A program made the position numbers and the translations under genes. A stretch of 64,000 nt of DNA from Zhengitettix transpicula (lineage: Eukaryota > Arthropoda > Insecta > Orthoptera > Tetrigidae): positions 55,270,001 through 55,334,000 of the forward strand of contig CM073596.1 in assembly GCA_037074705.1 (NCBI GenBank), read 5' to 3'. Under the pieces are notes generated by a model. The model was not told the DNA's origin and ran no database searches. It was given only the letters and a program-made list of their open reading frames with translations. Each line of letters starts with the position of its first letter. The stretch's first letter is position 1. Positions 57,721 to 64,000 of this stretch are shown piece after piece.

Positions 57721-58728
57721 TAATTGACTGCATTGATTGTGTTGTGTTAAGAGATTCATATTGAGAAACCCAATTAAAATGTTCAGTTTTCGGCATTCGC
57801 AGTAATACTCTGTAACTTTCATATTATTCGACGCTTATTTTTATTGAACGAAGTTACGTTATTATTTATCTTCTCCTTCATTGAAATATTACTTAAATTT
57901 TCCGGGGTTTGTTGGACACGAGAGGAACATTTCTCAATCGCTTTTTTCTCTTAAAAAAAACTGTTTATTAGATTGTCCACTGTGGCGCGACTCTGTTCTG
58001 TATTTCCGATTGGTTTAAAAAATTTCGTGCGATATGTTTCTTCTTCGCTGCGTTTTGAAACCTCTTCAGGTGCAATGTTTTCATGGAAGTGTGAATTCGA
58101 GTGATATGTTATGTGACAATAAGTTTTAAAGGTGAGATTTTCACGCACATTGCGGCCGAAATGTTTGTGGAAGTCTAAACTTTGAAATTCTTCTTCAACA
58201 AATCTCGTTCATTTATAATGAAATGTTTTTTTATTAAAAAATTTACACCTGACGTGGTTTCAAGTTAACTTGAATTACTGAAATGATAATTAAATATTTT
58301 AAAATTTCTTAAATAGTTCAATGACCATTTGGTTGTGTTTAAAATGTATTGCAAGTGAGACTGAATTTGATGTTGGCTGAATGTAATTTTTAACCCTCAA
58401 TTGGGTTGACTTGACTAAGTAAATTTTCAAATCTAATTTGATTTCTTTCCCCCTCCCCATTTGTTTCGAGGACCTCGACTTCTCCAAAGACGAGGGTTTT
58501 CGGATGTCCATAGACCTTGGAAGACTAGCTTTTGTCCTGTCGCGCTGGCCTGAAAAGGAACTACAATGGAGACTGTGAATAGTTCTTGTGCCGATTCTTC
58601 AGGTTCGTGTTTGACGCAGCTCCTCGTTTGAAATGTTCCGATTTCGTAGCTGAAGTTGCAACTAAATTATTTTGGACTTTTGTTACGATGTGAACACGAC
58701 ACCTGTATTCTTTTTCAGTGTCTTTCGA

Positions 58729-58834
58729 CTTGTCTTTCCCTGTTCTCCGGGGTCCATCACCGCTCGTGGAAAAATTTAATCTTGGCTGATCGCAAGGACT
58801 AAATACAGCAGCAGTTGCGAGCTTTGTTTGACAG
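58729..58834 (+). other. Exon-like block 4, copy A (106 nt)
   Basis: Acceptor TATTCTTTTTCAG and donor TGACAG|GTAATT. All three frames contain stops. The copy B equivalent (62791-62898) has two open frames, including LRGPSLLVENILRQGKDQ, but conservation between copies is at DNA level and does not respect codons. Confidence 0.45.
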
Positions 58835-58924
58835 GTAATTTAAATTTCTATGAAATTTGATTTATGCCTTAATACGTAGGATTTTTAATTTTTCTTGATA
58901 AATTACGTAATGTAAGCAAACATG

Positions 58925-59000
58925 TGTTCAGGGAGAGGGATTGTTAAGATCATTTCTGTTATTCTCCTTTCGTGTTCTTACTGCGCTCGCCTCGGCCGCA
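58925..59000 (+). repeat. Short duplication within the 3' locus
   Basis: GTTCAGGGAGAGGGATTG and AAGATCATTTCTGTTATTCT match 59949-60010 (GTTCAGAGAGAGGGTTTC, AAGATCATTTCTGTAATTCT). The two flank the region between copy A and copy B and probably mark the junction of the tandem duplication. Confidence 0.6.
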
Positions 59001-60393
59001 GAGGAACGGGAGTTGAGGTGAACAACGCTGAAGACTTGTCCACAATTTGAGGTTCGCAAGCTCCTCGTTTGAACAAGTGTTTCGTTTAAAAGTTTTAATG
59101 CCTCAATTTCCTTTAAACATTTAAATTTTAATCCTAAAGTAAATTATTCAACAAATTCAAGAAGTTGACAGTTGAACTAATTTATTGCATTTATTTTTCA
59201 GGAAATATGTCACTGAGCTGCGCTTGATGGCTTCCTTCCGAAACTTCAACTTGGTTCATCCTGTGCAACGTCTTGTTCCATATCAGGTCGTTGGTGAAGA
59301 ATATTAAAGCTGGAGGTGTTTGGGCGAGGAGAATGTCGTCACTTCCTGTATATTCCTTTGGACCGGCGCTGGAGCTCGCATTTCAGGTTGTGAAACGGGA
59401 TTTCCATAAATGCACATAAATGTGTTTTACACTGAAGTAATCCGGTATTTAATGAATCGTGAATACCATTAGTTGCATGGTCGTTAGTTGAAGAGTTTAA
59501 TTTTTATATCCTTTAGCTGTTTCGTGTTCTGTAGAATGGACGCGTTTCATAGTAATTACTTTCCGTACTTTTAAGGCTTGTTTTTTAAAAAGGTGAGCGT
59601 AGGTTTGTCGAATTAACGAAAGAATGGAATATGTGTTAACATCTAATAATTCCGTGAATAATTACCCTCTTCCCATAAATAGTTGAAGGCCTGATATTTG
59701 AATTGCTACACTTTGACAATGATTTCAGTTTATTTTTTTATTTTTCATTCTTCTAATACAATTAATACTACGGTTAATGCTAGCAATATTTCCCGGTATA
59801 TGGCATCTGTCTGTTATCTTATTTTTATAGTTGGGTGCCTTTTTCATTTTCCATATTCCGAAAGCTTCAAACTAGTGAAGTTGAATGAACCATTGCCTCC
59901 TTCTGACGCCTCTCTTTATTTATTATTTCTCTACTATTCAGGAAACGTCTGTTCAGAGAGAGGGTTTCTAAAGATCATTTCTGTAATTCTCCTTTACCTC
60001 TTACTTACATTATTGGTGAACCAGGATTTAGATGTTTCGCCGACTTCATAACGCAAAGGTTCCTTCGTCTGAAAATCTAAAAGTTTTTTAATGCTTCAGG
60101 CTATAATTTAAATGCTTATTCAGGTATTGACTTTCTTCTTGTACCGCGACATTCTACATTGTTTAATATCAAAAATGAATTAGAACGTGCCTGTGTAGTC
60201 ACTAACTTCGTAGACGTGGCCTCTCCCTGTACAAGCTTAACGGTTTTTAGGTAATGCAGGTTTTATGAAGACAGTTGCTCTGTGGTTGACCACTCATGGT
60301 TTACCAACTGTGAAATTGCTTCAAAATAAGTAATTTTTTAAATCTTTCAGGTTTTTGTTTCATTGTAAACAAGTTGTGGTTTTTGGTTTTCAG

Positions 60394-60507
60394 GTCAGTT
60401 TCCGATAGTGGCTGCAACCGTGCCTGTGGCCTGCTGGTAGTTTTACAGTTTTGCCCTGTCGTCGTGGTTTCTCCCATGGAAGGCACGAAGAGATCCCATT
60501 TGTCAAG
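60394..60507 (+). other. Exon-like block unique to copy B (114 nt)
   Basis: Acceptor TTTTTGGTTTTCAG and donor GTCAAG|GTATGA. It is GC-richer than its surroundings and open in one frame (VSDSGCNRACGLLVVLQFCP...), which is not a recognised protein. The open frame could be chance over this length. Confidence 0.4.
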
Positions 60508-61446
60508 GTATGATCACTGCAACTTTGTTCAAAATCCGCTGCGTTCGAGTAAATTCTCAAACTATGGTGGAATGTGTCAACTTCCAATCTTTTATAAATG
60601 TGTTTATGGGTATTTGCGAGTTCAGTTTATATTTCCAAGATCTTGCTCAATACCTAAGATCAGGCGATGCGTAGCGTTCGTGAAACCTCGTGAAGTTTTG
60701 CGACTGATCGTGAATAGTTTGATATTTTGTATGCGTTGCTTTTTTTTTGCGTTATCGAGATTAAGTTTCGTAAAGTTATGGATTTAGAGAACTCGAGTTT
60801 AAAAATACCGGCAGTTTTTTCATCGGTTATTTAAGCGTTTATGTGCCAAACAATTTTAAGTCCCCGAAAGCTTACGTAAAGTGGCAGTCTTTATACTATT
60901 TAGGTATTTGTTTCAGATGTTTTGCTGAATATTTCGTTCCTTTCGTTTGAAATCGCTCCTCTAAATTACTCACATGGTGCGGTCCAATTTTGTATATTTT
61001 TACTTTTGTTTGTATGATGAGTTTTCCCTTGCCCCATCGTCGGCTTTCAAGTTACGTGATTTGTGTTGAAATGCCGTGTTTTACCCTAATTTACAGTGAT
61101 ACTAGTCCTCGTATATTAACCGACATTGTTATGCTAAGCGCTGGAAGATCATTATTTAAGATATTATCCATTGCTACTCGTGGGGCATTATTTCTCCCTT
61201 GTTTTAGACTAATGTTAAATGTTAAAGTGGTTTACCTATTAATTTGATTCCTTAGATCGATTTGTATGTTCTGGTTGTTGGATATGTTTAGCTTGTGCGT
61301 CATAGTCTTAATTGTTCTACTTAACGATTTACGCTAATTAGTGAGCTTGCCATTTTTTTATTCAAAATTTACGTACTGTGGTTATGACATTCCTAAGATA
61401 CTGATTTTCATTCTAGACTTGGACAAAAATCTTGCCTCCTGTTCAG

Positions 61447-61557
61447 CCTGATTAAGTGACGTGGCATCTGCAGTTCCTTTGGCCCGGAACGACCACTTGT
61501 ATTCCGCTAAGAAGCTGAGGTAGAGTTACTGGGGACCGGTGGCTGATCTTTGTATGG
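61447..61557 (+). other. Exon-like block 2, copy B
   Basis: Acceptor CTCCTGTTCAG, donor TATGG|GTAAGTGAT, then a 79-nt intron (61558-61636) ending TTATTTTCTGTTTAG. It has lost about 25 bases relative to copy A and carries a stop in the frame that is open in copy A. Splice signals are identical. Confidence 0.5.
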
Positions 61558-62790
61558 GTAAGTGATAAAAAATTATAGATGGAACTACGAAGTGTCTTGT
61601 TTCACACATGACCCAAATTATTTATTTTCTGTTTAGACCCGAGGTGCAGGACTTGGGCAACGACCACCTACGTCATGGACAGGAATCGTCTCGCCGGGAT
61701 CTGACTAATGTAATTGACTGCAATGATTATGTTAAGAGATTCATATTAAGATGTACAGTTTTGCCATTCGCAGTAATACTCCGTATCTTTCTTATTATTA
61801 GATGCTTATTTTTATTGAACGTAGTTACGATATTATTTATCTTGAGATTGCAAACATAGTTTTTGTGAGGAGTGTTACTTAAAATTCAGTATGGACTAGT
61901 TTTTTGGAATTTTTCCGTAGATGTTTCCAGACATTTTCCCGACTTTTATACCTCTCGCATCTTTAAATATTCCGGGGTTTGTTGGACACGAGAGGAACAT
62001 TTTTCAATCGGTTTTTTCTTTTAAAAGTTGCTGTTTATTACATTGTTTACTGTGGCGCGACTCTGTTCTGTAATTATTTCAGATTGGTTCAAAAAATTTC
62101 GTGCGATATGTTTCTTCTTCGCTGCGTTTTGAAACCTCTATAGGTGCAATGTTTTCATGGAAGTGTGAATTCGAGTGATATGTTATGTGACAATAAGTTT
62201 TAAAGGTGAGATTTTCACGCACATTGCGGCCGAAATGTTTGTGGAAGTCCAAACTTTAAAATTCATCTTCAACACGTCTCTTTCAATTATAATGAAATGT
62301 TTTTTTATTAAAAATTTACACCTGAAGTGGTTTCAACGTAACTTTAATTACTGAACTAGTAATTCAATATTTTAAAATTGCTTAAATAGTTTGGTGACCA
62401 TTTGGTTGTGTTTCAATGTCTTACAAGTGTGATAGAATTTGATGGTGGCTGAATGTAATTTTTAACCATGAATTTGGTTGACTTGACTACGTTTATTTTC
62501 ATATCTAATTAGGATTTGTTTTCCCCCCATTTGTTTCGAGCACCTCGACTTCTCCAAAAACGAGGGTTTTCGGATGTCAATAGACCTTGGAAGACTCTTC
62601 GCATTTGTCCCGAGCTTGCCCTGGTCTGAAAAGGAACGCCAAAGGAGGCTGTGAATAGTTCTTCTGCAGATTCTTCAGGTTCGTGTTTGACGCAGTTTGT
62701 TCGAAATGTTACGATTTCATAGCTGAAGTTGCAACTAAATTATTTTGGACTTTTGTTACGATGTGAACACGACACCTCTATTTTTTTCAG

Positions 62791-62898
62791 GGTCTTTCGA
62801 CTTGTATTTTCCTGTTCTCCGGGGTCCATCACTGCTCGTGGAAAACATCTTAAGGCAAGGCAAGGACCAAATACAGCAGCAGTTGCGAGCTTTGACAG
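62791..62898 (+). other. Exon-like block 4, copy B (108 nt)
   Basis: Acceptor CTATTTTTTTCAG and donor TTTGACAG|GTATTG. See copy A at 58729-58834. Preservation of both borders in both copies is the main reason to think the locus is transcribed and spliced. Confidence 0.45.
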
Positions 62899-63471
62899 GT
62901 ATTGTTGAAAGTTTCTTTGAAATTTTATTTCTGCCTTAAAGCATGGGGATTTGTGGTTTTTATTATATTCAACTGCGGTTTCTAATTTTCTTCATAAATT
63001 ACGTCAAGTATTGGCTTATTTTATTTGAACCTAATTTTTCCATTGGTCGTTGTGTATGTTTTAAAGGAATTTTAGTGAATCTTTAATGATTTATGTTCAC
63101 TTTACTTTTCTTTGTTGAAATGTTGTAAACGTGTTACGGTTATATTAAAGTTTCTACCCTTTTCTTTTTAAAGCTTCCTTGACCGTTGGGTTTTAGAATT
63201 GGTCCGTTGCATTGGGAGATTCAACTTTTAATATTAATTTTCATTTAGAAATTTTAGTGTTATTTAATTTTCCTTGTGGTCATTTTGGTACTTGGCGAAT
63301 AATCTCTGTCTGGGTTACTTATTTAAGAATGGCGCTGTTTTGATTGATTGTTCGACTTTCTGTTGCAAGAGATTCTGCCGACGCGAGTTTCCTGACCATC
63401 TTGAGGCACCATCCTGCTAAGACTTTGCAACTACGGTGGACTACGAAAGCTTCATTCCATAGTTTATCAAT

Positions 63472-63585
63472 ATGGCGGAAATTTCTCAAGTTTATTTCAT
63501 CGCCGCAGCTTTGAGTTTTGGAAGCCAACCACTGGAGACTAATGCAGAGTCGCAGGAGAAACTCCGCTGGAATCCTCGGGAGTGA
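63472..63585 (+). CDS. Possible short coding exon (37 codons)
   Basis: An ATG in good context (CAATATGG) opens MAEISQVYFIAAALSFGSQP and continues LETNAESQEKLRWNPRE to a TGA. The sequence CCTCGGGAGTGAGTCTAC also offers a splice donor (GTGAGT) just before that stop, so this could be a first coding exon. A 98-residue frame on the other strand covers the same GC-richer block. Neither is recognised. It is reported only because block composition and start context stand out. Confidence 0.2.
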   Translation: MAEISQVYFIAAALSFGSQPLETNAESQEKLRWNPRE

Positions 63586-64000
63586 GTCTACGTGAAGACA
63601 ACTGAGCCGCGCCATCTGGAATCACTTGTGGGGTTCCCTGGGAAGTGTATCGCAGTTGCACTTTGGTTTTGCGCTACATCTGTGGTCAACCTCCTTCCAC
63701 GCAACAATTGAAATTAAACAATAGTCCCGACAACTTCGGAAGAAAATCCAATTTTTCGGTTTCTTGATTTTAATACATTTATTCCTGCGCTGCTTATTTT
63801 ATTTTCTTTCTCGTATTTTATCGTGTTTGTTAGTAATTTTGTTGCGTAATTTAAGATTTTATTTTCTAAAAAAGGATTTCCTTTCGTTTTGTACTTTACA
63901 ACGTGTGATATATCTTCGCTTTTGTCTTACTGTTGAAAATTTTTATTGTTTTTCACACTTGTTACTGTAGTTTTATTATTTAAATGGTGGTATCTTATTT

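Larger units (their letters stand above)
57030..58915 (+). repeat. Tandemly duplicated transcript-like segment, copy A
   Basis: Copy B lies at 60065-63010. Matching landmarks, in order, are CTATAATTTAAAT, TTATGAAGACAGTTGCTC, AATTTACGTACTGTG, GGCATCTGCAGTTCCTTTGG, GACCACTTGTATTCCGCTAA, GACCCGAGGTGCAGGACTTG, GGGGTTTGTTGGACACGAGA, TGCGGCCGAAATGTTTGTGG, CCTCGACTTCTCCAAA and TTCTCCGGGGTCCATCA. Offset is about 3.0 kb at the start and 4.0 kb after an extra kilobase present only in copy B. Exons, introns and splice borders are all carried along. Confidence 0.85.
60065..63010 (+). repeat. Tandemly duplicated transcript-like segment, copy B (with 1-kb extra segment)
   Basis: This is the partner of 57030-58915. 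About 1 kb between 60310 and 61330 has no counterpart in copy A. It includes the exon-like block 60394-60507 and further GC-poor sequence, so it is either an insertion in B or a deletion in A. The remainder follows copy A closely to the ATAAATTACGT landmark near 63000. Confidence 0.82.

Noticed and set aside
63319..63615. 98-residue minus-strand frame near the window end
   Set aside because: Unrecognised. The plus strand of the same block has a start in better context and a donor site, though that too is weak.

Overview
This window is AT-rich animal DNA, probably from an arthropod with a large, repeat-filled genome. The evidence is indirect. There are LTR retroelements whose primer-binding site is an exact 18-base match to the complement of the 3' end of tRNA-Lys(CUU). 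There are also non-LTR reverse-transcriptase fragments, short introns of about 80 bases with GT...AG borders, and many degraded short repeats. No complete protein-coding gene could be supported. Nearly all open frames are short, lack family resemblance, and lie inside repeats or on the wrong strand.

Layout. (1) Ten copies of a hairpin-rich retroposon (called family H here, about 550 bp, A-tailed) lie at 1.3, 1.8, 6.3, 17.5, 23.3, 34.9, 35.3, 41.3, 44.2 and 45.0 kb. Most have direct target-site duplications of 10-18 bp. (2) Seven near-complete LTRs and one 3' fragment of one gypsy-like family (family L) lie at 8.9, 13.1, 19.1, 31.1, 38.8, 48.4, 50.8 and 52.9 kb. They start TGTAATG, end ATTACA, and most sit in ATAT-like 4-bp target duplications. 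Three keep a primer-binding-site remnant and a second LTR end. (3) Two dead non-LTR retrotransposon 3' ends lie at 42.0-42.5 kb and 54.2-54.6 kb (both minus strand). (4) Three repeats starting ACTAGCTG lie at 26.3, 32.2 and 34.1 kb. (5) A tandem array of ten 114-bp units lies at 28.66-29.79 kb.

A recurring theme is a short box of the form CTGAxGA - small hairpin - GAAACGTC/T/A. It occurs at 10.5, 20.3, 21.6, 27.0, 28.5, 32.8, 33.1 and 49.4 kb, and in decayed form in every unit of the 114-bp array. It resembles the catalytic core of minimal hammerhead ribozymes with a very short helix III, as described for Penelope-like elements and retrozymes. In three copies (27.0, 32.8 and 33.1 kb) the flanks can also pair as helix I. 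Most copies have a core base change or one extra base, so activity is unproven.

The last 9 kb (54.6-64.0 kb) differ in style. They are low in transposon sequence and contain exon-like blocks bounded by good splice sites. A segment of about 2 kb, including its exons and an intron of 78-79 bases, is tandemly duplicated (57.0-58.9 and 60.1-63.0 kb). Splice sites survive in both copies but reading frames do not, so a multi-exon non-coding RNA or a decayed gene is the best guess. Stretches not listed as repeats showed nothing beyond low-complexity tracts and a few GC-rich patches.
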